64,000 bases of DNA from Aquimarina muelleri DSM 19832 (GCF_000430665.1 NZ_AUML01000029.1:1-64000), one strand, 5' to 3'. Shown: positions 8,002 through 16,094, numbered from the stretch's first letter. The notes: a model not told the origin generated them from the sequence alone. Numbers and translations: made by a program.

Positions 8002-8436
8002 ATGAAAAAAACACCAATTAACGATATCCTAAATAGAAAAGACATATATCTACTAATTTCTTCATTCTATTCTAAAATTAGAGCAGAAAAAACTCTAGGC
8101 CCAATTTTTAATCACATGATTATAGATTGGGAACAACACATAAATAAACTAACCGATTTTTGGGAAACTAATCTTTTGTTTGAAATAAAATATAAAGGCA
8201 ATCCAATTGCTGTACATCAAAAAGTAGATGCTACTTTTAAAGGAACTATTAACCAATCTCATTTTGGAATATGGCTCAACTTATGGATAGAAACTCTAGA
8301 CCAACTATTTAAAGGAGAAAATGTAGAAATAGCCAAACGAAGAGCTAGAAAAATGTCTACACATCTTTATATAAAAATGTTCGAGTCCCGAACAGCAGAA
8401 AAAACTATTTGTCCGTTTATACCTGAAAAAAAATAA
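8002..8436 (+). CDS. Group III truncated haemoglobin
   Basis: The 144-residue protein has the globin pattern of group III truncated haemoglobins: an early helix ending in the distal-pocket tyrosine of ISSFYSKI (Tyr23), the KLTDFWETNLLF segment, and the proximal histidine in NQSHFGIWLNLW (His87). The tail TICPFIPEKK is normal for the group. It is expected to bind haem and react with oxygen or nitric oxide in the cytoplasm; exact roles in this group are poorly known. It follows the small membrane gene and a Crp/Fnr regulator. A short palindrome, CCAC-AAT-GTGG at 7972-7982, lies just ahead of the start. It is convergent with ytxJ with only nine bases between. Confidence 0.85.
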   Translation: MKKTPINDILNRKDIYLLISSFYSKIRAEKTLGPIFNHMIIDWEQHINKLTDFWETNLLFEIKYKGNPIAVHQKVDATFKGTINQSHFGIWLNLWIETLDQLFKGENVEIAKRRARKMSTHLYIKMFESRTAEKTICPFIPEKK

Positions 8437-8445
8437 AAATATGTT

Positions 8446-8841
8446 TTAAATAAACTGATGCAGAACCTGTGGCGTAATCGTACTATGTGACGAATGATGA
8501 ACAGTAACCCCATTTCGTATGATGATAAACTGTGGAGATTCATGAAATACCTGAAATCTGGCAGCAACCTCAGCAGATAAATCTCTATAACTTAACAAAT
8601 CCAAATAATAAAGATCTAGTTTTCCTTCTTCAATATCAAAACTTCGTTCAAAATTACGAAAAACCATACTACTAATTCCACAACGAGTAGAGTGCTTAAA
8701 AATAGCTTGTGTTTTAGTTTTAGAGGCTTCAATAATTTCATCTAATTGATCTACAGAAGTAAGTTCTTGCCAAGACAAAGCTTGCTTTTCTTCTTTTGGC
8801 TCTTGTTCCTCTCCCCCGAATAATTTATTAAATATTCCCAT
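8446..8841 (-). CDS. ytxJ: YtxJ-like bacillithiol-system redox protein
   Basis: The 131-residue protein has a thioredoxin-like fold: FKHSTRCGISSM (single active-site cysteine, monothiol type) near residues 48-60, the cis-proline region HESPQFIIIRNG, and the following HHSSHSTIT segment. This is the YtxJ (DUF2847) pattern, proposed to act as a monothiol bacilliredoxin that removes bacillithiol from proteins. It implies that the organism makes bacillithiol, although no bsh gene is in the window. An acidic linker follows the MGIFNKLFGG start. A TAnnTTTG box is present on the minus strand at 8865-8872. Divergent from clpB. Confidence 0.85.
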   Translation of the reverse strand: MGIFNKLFGGEEQEPKEEKQALSWQELTSVDQLDEIIEASKTKTQAIFKHSTRCGISSMVFRNFERSFDIEEGKLDLYYLDLLSYRDLSAEVAARFQVFHESPQFIIIRNGVTVHHSSHSTITPQVLHQFI

Positions 8842-8864
8842 TTTTTATCTTATCAAATATGTTA

Positions 8865-8872
8865 CAAACTTA
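8865..8872 (-). promoter_or_regulatory. Candidate -7 box for ytxJ
   Basis: The minus strand reads TAAGTTTG (plus CAAACTTA), matching TAnnTTTG, 23 bases ahead of the ytxJ start. No clear -33 TTG. Confidence 0.4.
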
Positions 8873-9042
8873 GTTAAATCATTTTTAAAATTGACTATAA
8901 TCATATATTGGTCGTTACAAAAAGTTTAACTTTACACTAAGTCAAAAAGTCAGTAAAACAAATCAAAATAAAGACATTTTGTCGTTTTTTAATATCAGGA
9001 ATATTATTTGATTCTATAAAATGAAACTCAAAATAAATAAAA

Positions 9043-11643
9043 ATGAATTTTAATAATTTCACCATAAAATCACAAGAAGCTATACAGCAAGCGCAACAAC
9101 TTGCTCAAAGCTTAGGACATCAACAAATAGAAAACGAACATATATTTAAATCCATTTTTAGTGTGGATGAAAACGTACTACCCTTTCTATTAAAAAAATT
9201 AAATGTAAATGTTTCTCTTTTACAACAAGTTTTGGATAGTACGTTAGAAAGTTTCCCTAAAGTTTCTGGAGGAGAAATACAATTATCCAGAGAAGCTGGA
9301 AAAACATTAAACGAAGCAAGTATTATCGCTAAAAAAATGAATGATGAGTATGTTTCTATTGAACATCTGGTAATCTCTATTTTTAAATCTAAAAGTAAAA
9401 TTGCTCAAATATTAAAAGATCAGGGTGTAACCGAAAAACACCTTACCGAAGCTATTAACGAAATCAGAAAAGGAGAAAGAGTTACTTCGCAAAGTGCAGA
9501 AGAAACCTACCAGTCTTTAAATAAATATGCCAAAAATCTTAACGAAATGGCAGAAACTGGAAAACTAGATCCTGTAATTGGTCGTGATGAAGAAATACGT
9601 AGAATTTTACAAATCCTTTCCCGTCGTACTAAAAACAACCCTATGCTAGTTGGTGAACCAGGCGTTGGTAAAACTGCAATCGCAGAGGGGTTAGCACATA
9701 GAATTGTTTCTGGTGATATTCCTGAAAACTTAAAAGAAAAACAAATTTTTTCTTTAGACATGGGAGCTTTAATTGCAGGAGCAAAATTTAAAGGGGAATT
9801 TGAAGAACGCTTAAAAGCCGTTATTAAAGAAGTAACATCCAGCGATGGAAATATTGTATTATTTATAGATGAAATTCATACGCTTGTAGGAGCTGGTGGC
9901 GGACAAGGAGCTATGGATGCTGCAAATATTTTAAAACCAGCCTTAGCAAGAGGGGAGCTTCGTGCGATTGGAGCTACCACCCTAGATGAATATCAAAAAT
10001 ATTTTGAAAAAGATAAAGCACTAGAAAGACGTTTTCAGAAAGTCATCGTAAACGAACCTGATACAGAAAGTGCCATATCTATTCTTAGAGGAATTAAAGA
10101 AAAATACGAAACCCACCATAAAGTACGTATAAAAGATGAAGCCATAATTGCTGCTGTAGAACTATCTCAACGATATATTACTAATAGGTTTTTACCAGAT
10201 AAGGCTATCGATTTAATGGATGAAGCAGCTTCTAAGCTTAGAATGGAAATCAACTCTAAGCCAGAAGAATTAGACGTCTTAGACAGAAAGATCATGCAAC
10301 TCGAAATAGAAATCGAAGCCATTAAGCGTGAAAATGATGAAACAAAACTAAAAACACTTAATGCTGATTTAGCAAACCTCAAAGAAGATCGTAATGAAAT
10401 ATTTTCTAAATGGCAAAGTGAAAAAGAAGTAGTCGACGCCATACAAAATACCAAAACTAATATTGAAGAATATAAAACCGAAGCGGAAAGAGCAGAGCGA
10501 AACGGTGATTATGGAAAAGTTGCAGAGTTACGCTATGGTAAAATAAAAGAAGCACAAGAAAACCTGGATGAATTACAAAAACAACTAGATCTGCAACAAA
10601 ATAAATCTTCCCTTATTAAAGAAGAGGTTACTAATGATGATATTGCAGAAGTAGTAGCAAAATGGACAGGAATACCTGTAACCAAAATGCTGCAAAGTGA
10701 GCGAGAAAAATTATTGGTTTTAGAAAAAGAACTTCATAAACGTGTAGTCGGACAAAACGAAGCAATACAAGCCGTTAGTGATGCAGTACGAAGAAGCCGA
10801 GCAGGATTGCAAGATAAAAGAAAACCTATAGGATCTTTTCTATTTCTAGGTACCACAGGCGTTGGTAAAACAGAACTTGCAAAAGCACTAGCCGAATACT
10901 TGTTTAATGATGAAAGTGCTATGACACGAATAGATATGAGTGAATATCAAGAACGTCATGCTGTCAGTAGATTAGTAGGAGCTCCTCCTGGATATGTCGG
11001 ATATGAAGAAGGTGGTCAATTAACAGAGGCCGTTAGAAGAAAACCATACTCTGTAGTGCTACTAGATGAAATTGAAAAAGCACATCCAGATACTTTTAAT
11101 ATACTTTTACAAGTATTAGATGAAGGCCGATTAACAGATAATAAAGGCAGGACTGCTGATTTTAGAAACACTATTATCATAATGACCAGCAACATGGGAA
11201 GCCATATCATACAAGAAAAATTAGAAACTATAAAAGACATGGACACTGCTATGGAAACAGCAAAACTAGATGTATTGGGTTTACTAAAACAATCTGTTCG
11301 TCCAGAATTTTTAAATAGGATAGACGACATTATTATGTTTACTCCTCTAACCAAAGGAGATGTTAAAGAAATAGTAAAACTGCAACTAAAATCTGTTTCT
11401 AAAATGTTAGCAGAACAAAATATAACTCTAGATGCTACGGACCAAGCAGTACTATATCTGTCTGAAAAAGGATTTCAACCAGAATTTGGTGCAAGACCAA
11501 TAAAACGTACTATACAAAAAGAAGTTTTAAATAAACTATCTAAAGAAATACTTGCTGGCAAAGTGTCTACAGAAAGTATAATCTTATTAGATGAGTTTGA
11601 TAATAATCTTGTATTTAGAAATGAAACAGACTTAGTTTCCTAA
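9043..11643 (+). CDS. clpB: ATP-dependent disaggregase ClpB
   Basis: Hexameric AAA+ chaperone that, with DnaK, pulls proteins out of heat-induced aggregates. The 866-residue product shows, in order: the double Clp N repeat (about 1-145), first Walker A GEPGVGKT (204-211) with Walker B FIDEIH, a long coiled-coil middle domain (about 400-530, rich in K/E/L), second Walker A GTTGVGKT (about 604-611) with LLDEIEKAHPD, and the C-terminal sensor-2 GARPIKR. Full family length. Single gene with a strong terminator downstream at 11668-11713. I saw no CIRCE-type operator upstream. Confidence 0.97.
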   Translation: MNFNNFTIKSQEAIQQAQQLAQSLGHQQIENEHIFKSIFSVDENVLPFLLKKLNVNVSLLQQVLDSTLESFPKVSGGEIQLSREAGKTLNEASIIAKKMNDEYVSIEHLVISIFKSKSKIAQILKDQGVTEKHLTEAINEIRKGERVTSQSAEETYQSLNKYAKNLNEMAETGKLDPVIGRDEEIRRILQILSRRTKNNPMLVGEPGVGKTAIAEGLAHRIVSGDIPENLKEKQIFSLDMGALIAGAKFKGEFEERLKAVIKEVTSSDGNIVLFIDEIHTLVGAGGGQGAMDAANILKPALARGELRAIGATTLDEYQKYFEKDKALERRFQKVIVNEPDTESAISILRGIKEKYETHHKVRIKDEAIIAAVELSQRYITNRFLPDKAIDLMDEAASKLRMEINSKPEELDVLDRKIMQLEIEIEAIKRENDETKLKTLNADLANLKEDRNEIFSKWQSEKEVVDAIQNTKTNIEEYKTEAERAERNGDYGKVAELRYGKIKEAQENLDELQKQLDLQQNKSSLIKEEVTNDDIAEVVAKWTGIPVTKMLQSEREKLLVLEKELHKRVVGQNEAIQAVSDAVRRSRAGLQDKRKPIGSFLFLGTTGVGKTELAKALAEYLFNDESAMTRIDMSEYQERHAVSRLVGAPPGYVGYEEGGQLTEAVRRKPYSVVLLDEIEKAHPDTFNILLQVLDEGRLTDNKGRTADFRNTIIIMTSNMGSHIIQEKLETIKDMDTAMETAKLDVLGLLKQSVRPEFLNRIDDIIMFTPLTKGDVKEIVKLQLKSVSKMLAEQNITLDATDQAVLYLSEKGFQPEFGARPIKRTIQKEVLNKLSKEILAGKVSTESIILLDEFDNNLVFRNETDLVS

Positions 11644-11667
11644 AAAAATAAGTTTATCACAACATTA

Positions 11668-11713
11668 AGGAGTGGAGAGATAGAAATAAAAAACCTATCT
11701 CTCTACTCTTTTT
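11668..11713 (+). terminator. Rho-independent terminator after clpB
   Basis: A 14-bp stem with one G-T pair, GAGTGGAGAGATAG at 11670-11683 with CTATCTCTCTACTC at 11695-11708, ends in a T run. Confidence 0.85.
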
Positions 11714-11732
11714 AACATAAAACAAAAATAAT

Positions 11733-11918
11733 GAACTTTACCCTATAATAATTTACGGCTTAACCATATATTGGAATATTGACTGTAACCAAGCACAAAA
11801 CTCTCTTAGAAAGTTTGATACTTTAATACGCTTTCAAAAAAACACTATCGAAGAAGCTTACAATCTACCCAAAAGCATATCTAATAAAGAACCTTTGGAT
11901 GTAATCTATAATAAGTAA
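11733..11918 (+). pseudogene. Coding-like fragment without a start codon
   Basis: A frame open for 61 codons, ending TAA at 11916-11918, in DNA so AT-rich that stops should be frequent. The peptide looks protein-like (for example DCNQAQNSLRKFDTLIRFQK and NTIEEAYNLPKSISNKEPLD), with a hydrophobic stretch at its beginning. No ATG, GTG or TTG starts the frame, and an ATG at 11731 in another frame stops after five codons. It may be the tail of a decayed gene, or a chance open frame. No family recognised. Confidence 0.3.
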
Positions 11919-11960
11919 TTAAAAAAATACGTCTAATTTTAAGTTTATATTAATGAGACA

Positions 11961-11982
11961 AAATATACCGATTGGTATATTT
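11961..11982. promoter_or_regulatory. TetR operator upstream of its own gene
   Basis: Perfect 9-bp inverted repeat with a 4-base spacer: AAATATACC, GATT, GGTATATTT. It lies 32-53 bases ahead of the tetR start. A near-identical site is at 12629-12646. Confidence 0.75.
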
Positions 11983-12013
11983 CTTTTGTATATTTAACAA
12001 TATTTTCATCCAA

Positions 12014-12610
12014 ATGCTAACAAAGGCCGAACAAACTGCAGAGTTTATTATTCAAACCGTAGCTCCTATATTTAATAAAAATGGGTACGCAGCAACTAGT
12101 CTAAGTGACATCACTAAAGCTACCGGTCTTACTAAAGGTGCAATCTATGGCAACTTTAAAAACAAGGAGGAATTAGCTATTGCTGCTTTTAAAATGACAG
12201 AAGAAAATATGATCCGCCGTATTGTAGATCATCAATCTTTAAGCAAATCACCTATTGAAAAATTATTTTTGGTTACCGATTTTTATAGAAATTACTATAA
12301 TTACACTCATGAAATGGGAGGTTGCCCTGTCCTAAATATGGGAGTAGATGCAAAGTATCAAATTCCAGTTCTTTTTGAACACGTGCAACTTACAATTACT
12401 AGGATTCAAAACAATGTAGCCAAACTCATTGATGCAGGCAAAAAATATCAGGAAATAAAAAAAAGCATAGACTCTATGCTATATGCAAAACGATTATATA
12501 GTATGATAACTGGTGCTATCTTTATGACTCACACTATGGAGGATAATAGTTATTTATTAGAAACCATGGATCAAATAGACAGCATGATACATAAACAACT
12601 TAAACGATAA
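12014..12610 (+). CDS. TetR/AcrR-family transcriptional repressor
   Basis: I place the start at the ATG 12014 (MLTKAEQTAEF), because the frame upstream runs through the operator. The 198-residue protein has the TetR DNA-binding domain at about 5-60, with YAATSLSDITKATGLTKGAIYGNFKNKEEL holding the helix-turn-helix, and a helical ligand domain after it including the GCPVLNMGVDA segment typical of this subgroup (the YxxEMGGCP motif). A perfect operator palindrome sits in its own promoter and a second copy in the promoter of the next gene, a thioesterase, so it likely represses both. Ligand unknown; an acyl-type compound is a guess from the neighbour. Confidence 0.9.
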   Translation: MLTKAEQTAEFIIQTVAPIFNKNGYAATSLSDITKATGLTKGAIYGNFKNKEELAIAAFKMTEENMIRRIVDHQSLSKSPIEKLFLVTDFYRNYYNYTHEMGGCPVLNMGVDAKYQIPVLFEHVQLTITRIQNNVAKLIDAGKKYQEIKKSIDSMLYAKRLYSMITGAIFMTHTMEDNSYLLETMDQIDSMIHKQLKR

Positions 12611-12628
12611 TTATTTTTTTTAACTAGA

Positions 12629-12646
12629 AATATACCAATCAGTATA
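12629..12646. promoter_or_regulatory. Second TetR operator, upstream of the thioesterase gene
   Basis: AATATACC, AATC, AGTATA: same left arm, spacer length and orientation as the site at 11961-11982, with one mismatch in the right arm. It lies 15-32 bases before the thioesterase ATG. Confidence 0.65.
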
Positions 12647-12660
12647 AAAACACATACATT

Positions 12661-13143
12661 ATGAAACTATTAAAAGTATTAGAAAGTAAAGCAAAAATAC
12701 GATTTCAGGATTGCGATCCTTTCAATCATCTTAATAATGCTTCCTATATTAATTATATGATTAATGCCCGAGAAGATCAAATAGACAAACATTATAATCT
12801 TGATATTTTTGAGCTTGCAAAAACAAAAGGAGTAAGTTGGGTGGTAGGCACCAATCAAATAGCTTATCTAAAACCTGCTTTATTGATGGAAGAAGTCACT
12901 ATAGACTCACAATTAATTCGATATACCGAAAATCAATTGCAAGTAGAAATTAGAATGTGGAACAATGATAAAACCGAACTAAAATCTGTACTGTGGAGTA
13001 CATTTGTTCATTTTAATTTATTAAAACAAAAACGATGGAATCATGAACAACACCTTTTAGAATTATTTAAAAATGTACTTGAACCATTAGAAACAAAAAA
13101 TTTTGAAGAAAGGATTTTACTGTTAAAACCACTAAAAGTGTAA
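12661..13143 (+). CDS. Acyl-CoA thioesterase, hotdog fold (4HBT type)
   Basis: The 160-residue protein opens with KIRFQDCDPFNHLNNASYI, the hotdog-fold thioesterase signature with the catalytic aspartate (Asp17 or Asp19) and the asparagine-rich turn. Family members hydrolyse acyl-CoA or acyl-carrier thioesters in the cytoplasm as dimers or tetramers. The rest of the protein gives the expected beta strands (VGTNQIAYLKPALLMEEVTI and LKSVLWSTFVHF). It is the presumed target of the TetR protein encoded 50 bases upstream, through the operator at 12629-12646. The true substrate is not known. Confidence 0.85.
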   Translation: MKLLKVLESKAKIRFQDCDPFNHLNNASYINYMINAREDQIDKHYNLDIFELAKTKGVSWVVGTNQIAYLKPALLMEEVTIDSQLIRYTENQLQVEIRMWNNDKTELKSVLWSTFVHFNLLKQKRWNHEQHLLELFKNVLEPLETKNFEERILLLKPLKV

Positions 13144-13203
13144 CATTTTTATTTTTTACACGTCTTATAAAAACACAACCTCCTTAAACATAAACTAGAT
13201 CTT

Positions 13204-13329
13204 ATGAAATCTTCTGGAGATATAAGCTGCTCTCATAAAAAGAGAAGTACATTTATTTATATTGGATTTTTTATCATAGCCATTATATCCATGGGTATAG
13301 TTATTTGGCAAATGGGAATGTTGGAATAA
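13204..13329 (+). CDS. Small membrane protein, 41 residues
   Basis: ATG 13204 to TAA 13327-13329 encodes 41 residues: a polar head with two histidine/cysteine-type ligands (CSHKKRS), then one transmembrane helix (TFIYIGFFIIAIISMGIVIW) and a short tail QMGMLE. The layout of a basic cluster followed by a helix is typical of a real single-pass peptide, and it has a good start (AACTAGATCTT ahead of the ATG is only a weak ribosome site). It lies between the thioesterase and a phosphatase lipoprotein on the same strand. No family recognised. Confidence 0.5.
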   Translation: MKSSGDISCSHKKRSTFIYIGFFIIAIISMGIVIWQMGMLE

Positions 13330-13395
13330 TCTTATCAAGCTTGAAATAAATAAAAAGGATATTTCATGCTTTACACATCTATATTAATTCATTTT

Positions 13396-13920
13396 ATGAA
13401 ATCTGTATCTCTATTATTAATTTTTCTTTTCTTCTTAACTAGTTGTAATCAGAGCGCAATACCTACGCAAATACAAAAAGAAACAACTACAACTACTTAC
13501 ATTTTTATAAGACATGCCGAAAAAGATCTTTCTGATCCAAATAATCGAAATCCAAATCTTACTGAAGAAGGAAAAACAAGAGCAGAAAACTGGGCTAAAA
13601 TCCTTGCAGACACAAAAGTAGACATCATATACACCACAGATTACATACGAACACGAAAAACCGCTGAGCCTATAGCCACGAGCCAAGGTTTAGAAACAAC
13701 AATATACAATCCTAAAGCCTTAAATGATAGTGATTTTCAAAAAAAAACCAAAGGAAAAACTACTGTAATTGTTGGACATAGTAATACTACTCCTAGCTTT
13801 GTAAATAAAATAATTGGTGAAAATAAATACAAATCTATTGATGAAAAAATCTATGGTAAAATATTTATTTTAACAATTACAAACAATGCTATTACTGATA
13901 TCGTTTTAAATATCAATTAA
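13396..13920 (+). CDS. Histidine phosphatase-family lipoprotein
   Basis: The start at 13396 (MKSVSLLLIF) is chosen because it gives a proper lipoprotein signal with lipobox F-L-T-S-C (Cys17); an ATG 30 bases upstream would put extra residues ahead of it. The mature protein carries the phosphoglycerate-mutase-like signature YIFIRHAEK (catalytic His40), the DIIYTTDYIRTRKTAEPIA segment, and the second histidine in VIVGHSNTTPSF. Members cleave phosphate esters; the substrate here is unknown. Lipid anchoring puts it in the periplasm or outer membrane. It precedes the curlin-repeat gene by 305 bases. Confidence 0.85.
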   Translation: MKSVSLLLIFLFFLTSCNQSAIPTQIQKETTTTTYIFIRHAEKDLSDPNNRNPNLTEEGKTRAENWAKILADTKVDIIYTTDYIRTRKTAEPIATSQGLETTIYNPKALNDSDFQKKTKGKTTVIVGHSNTTPSFVNKIIGENKYKSIDEKIYGKIFILTITNNAITDIVLNIN

Positions 13921-14225
13921 CAAGGTTACATCTTAAAAAAACAACGGTTCCCCACCCCAAAAAATCTTCTTATATAACGCGAACGAAATATCCGACATCT
14001 TAAATGCTAAAATCGTTTTATTATCTACTCTTTATCGAAAAACAGAATAAAGCATAACTGTATATTATAAAATATAATATTTTTGATTTCGTTAGTGATT
14101 ACCACTCCCGATAAACTCTTATTTAATAAAACTGACGTTTAAGTAAACTTAGAATAACAGGGGGTATTCCCTCCCATCCTACTTAAAAAAAATCAATTAC
14201 TATAATAAACTTTTAAAACCTAATC
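13921..14225. other. Long spacer upstream of the curlin-repeat gene
   Basis: A 305-base region on the plus strand with no reading frame. It contains a TATTTTTG box at 14078-14085 and, closer to the gene, the GC-rich motif AGGGGGTATTCCCTCCC (about 14159-14175), which includes GGG/CCC blocks able to pair. It is a likely regulatory region with a leader of about 135 bases if the box is used. Confidence 0.4.
14078..14085 (+). promoter_or_regulatory. Candidate -7 box for the curlin-repeat gene
   Basis: TATTTTTG fits TAnnTTTG but lies 140 bases before the ATG and lacks a clear TTG at the right distance. Weak support. Confidence 0.3.
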
Positions 14226-15998
14226 ATGAAAAAAATATTTTTAAACTGTATAGTTGTATTAAGTGTATCTTCAGTTTTTGCACAATCTGAAATAAACGAC
14301 ATTAAACAAACTGGTAGATCTAATCACTTAAATATTTCTCAACATGGAGATCCAAAAACTCTAAGTATTACTCAAAACGGAAAAGATAATACACTGGAAA
14401 TCATTCAAGGACATAAAGAAGACCCATCTATAGACGGGGTAATTACCCAATCCCAAACAGGTAATCGAAATAAAGCTTTTATCTCTCAAATGGGAGGAAA
14501 CAATGAAATTCAACAAACTCAGAATGGAAACACGAATATCGCCAATGCAAATCAAGGTTTCGTATCCAACTATAACTTTATCAAACAGATACAGAACGGA
14601 AACATGAACACCGCTGAAGCTGCACAAGAACTATTATCCAATTATAACCATATTGAACAAATACAAAATGGAATTAACAATATAGCTACAGCAACCGCTA
14701 AGGAACGTTCTTTAGGAAGCAGTATCACGCAAAATCAAGATGGTTATAAAAATAATGCTGAAGTAATTAGTTTTGATGCAAATACTATAAATCAAACACA
14801 GAATGGAGTTAAAAATAAAGCTTCTGCAATATCTTTCGGTAATTTAGGAATCATAAAACAAAGTCAAACCGGAATAAATAATATAGCTACTGTAAACCAA
14901 AATAAAAATAACACAGTTACTCAAATACAAAACGGAGAAGAGAATAGCACTAATGCTACACAAAAAGGCGATGATAATGAAATTTCACAAAATCAAAAAG
15001 GATTTCGTAACTCTGCTATAGCATTACAAACCGAGCAAACAAATAATATACAGCAAAAACAAAACGGACTATCTAACAACGTAAATACCGAACAATCTGG
15101 AAATTTTAATACAACCCAAACGGATCAAACAGGAAAAAACAACTCTATAGACATAATACAATCAGATCTTACTAATTACATTAATAGTAATCAAAATGGA
15201 GAGCTAAACAATATTAGTATAACACAAAATGGAAATACAAATGAAATCTCACAAACCCAAGACGGAGATGAGAATCAAGCTAAAATTGAACAAAAAAACG
15301 GAGAAAATAATATCATTTCTCAAAAGCAAATAGGTATTAACAACTTTGCTACCGCAATACAAAACAATGGAGTTCTTAATATTATTTCGCAAACTCAGAA
15401 TGGATCAAGAAATATTATCTTCACAACACAAGAAGGCGGTGAAAAAAATGAAGCAATTGCTATACAAAATGGAGAGGATAACTCTATTACCCAAATACAA
15501 TATGAAGGCAATAATAACCTAGTCACTGCTAAACAAGAAAAGAGTTACTCACATACTATTAATCAAACTCAAAATGGAGAAAAAAATAGTAGTAATGCTT
15601 TTCAAAAAAACGGAAAATATAATATAATTCAACAAATCCAAACTGGATTAGACAACTTTGCAAAAGCTACACAATATAACGGAACTTATGATATTGTTAA
15701 ACAAACCCAAACTGGAAACATGAATATCGCAGAAGGTATCCAGGGAAAAGACAGCTCTTTTTCTGTTAACAATACAATTATACAAACTCAGGAAGGAAAT
15801 GAGAATACAGTTTTTAGTATTCAAAATGGAATAGAAAACAGTATAGAAAGTACCCAAATAGGAGAATTAAACAGTACAAATACTACTCAAATCGGTAATT
15901 CTAATAATATAATATATACCCAATCTGGAAAAGGATTATCAAGTACGTTATTACAAAACGGTGAAAGCAATTCTATTATATTCTCTCAGAACAAATAA
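14226..15998 (+). CDS. Large curlin-repeat (CsgA/CsgB-like) secreted protein
   Basis: 590 residues with a Sec signal peptide (MKKIFLNCIVVLSVSSVFA, cleavage before QSE) and then curlin-type repeats to the end. The core motif [I/V]-x-Q-x-Q-x-G-x-x-N occurs exactly 17 times and relaxed QxGxxN turns more than 30 times, often followed by x-A. In the second half some units are exactly 23 residues with two turns each, for example starting at residues 356, 379, 460 and 483. Curlin repeats stack into a beta-solenoid amyloid in curli fibres, so an extracellular fibre, adhesin or matrix role is expected. CsgA has five repeats; this has roughly 25. No csgB, E, F or G gene is nearby, so export would rely on genes elsewhere. 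Ended by the terminator at 16020-16057. Confidence 0.88.
   Translation: MKKIFLNCIVVLSVSSVFAQSEINDIKQTGRSNHLNISQHGDPKTLSITQNGKDNTLEIIQGHKEDPSIDGVITQSQTGNRNKAFISQMGGNNEIQQTQNGNTNIANANQGFVSNYNFIKQIQNGNMNTAEAAQELLSNYNHIEQIQNGINNIATATAKERSLGSSITQNQDGYKNNAEVISFDANTINQTQNGVKNKASAISFGNLGIIKQSQTGINNIATVNQNKNNTVTQIQNGEENSTNATQKGDDNEISQNQKGFRNSAIALQTEQTNNIQQKQNGLSNNVNTEQSGNFNTTQTDQTGKNNSIDIIQSDLTNYINSNQNGELNNISITQNGNTNEISQTQDGDENQAKIEQKNGENNIISQKQIGINNFATAIQNNGVLNIISQTQNGSRNIIFTTQEGGEKNEAIAIQNGEDNSITQIQYEGNNNLVTAKQEKSYSHTINQTQNGEKNSSNAFQKNGKYNIIQQIQTGLDNFAKATQYNGTYDIVKQTQTGNMNIAEGIQGKDSSFSVNNTIIQTQEGNENTVFSIQNGIENSIESTQIGELNSTNTTQIGNSNNIIYTQSGKGLSSTLLQNGESNSIIFSQNK
14466..15990 (+). repeat. Curlin repeat array within the 590-residue protein
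   Basis: The DNA repeats only at protein level: short blocks such as CAAACTCAAAATGG or close variants recur about every 65-75 bases, encoding Q-T-Q-N-G. Codons vary between units, so the array is old rather than a recent tandem expansion. Confidence 0.7.
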
Positions 15999-16019
15999 GT
16001 AAGCTTATTTTAAAAAATA

Positions 16020-16057
16020 AAAAGGTTCAAAAGCAACACTTGTTTTTGAACCTTTTT
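16020..16057. terminator. Bidirectional terminator between curlin-repeat and DUF6503 genes
   Basis: A 12-bp stem, AAAGGTTCAAAA at 16021-16032 with TTTTGAACCTTT further right, has A and T runs on both sides, serving the two converging genes. Confidence 0.85.
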
Positions 16058-16094
16058 ATCTTTTATGAAAATCTATATCAAATTATCGTTGAAA

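Noticed and set aside
11972-12013. Upstream extension of the TetR reading frame from a TTG
   Set aside because: It begins inside the operator palindrome, and the family alignment starts at the ATG 12014.
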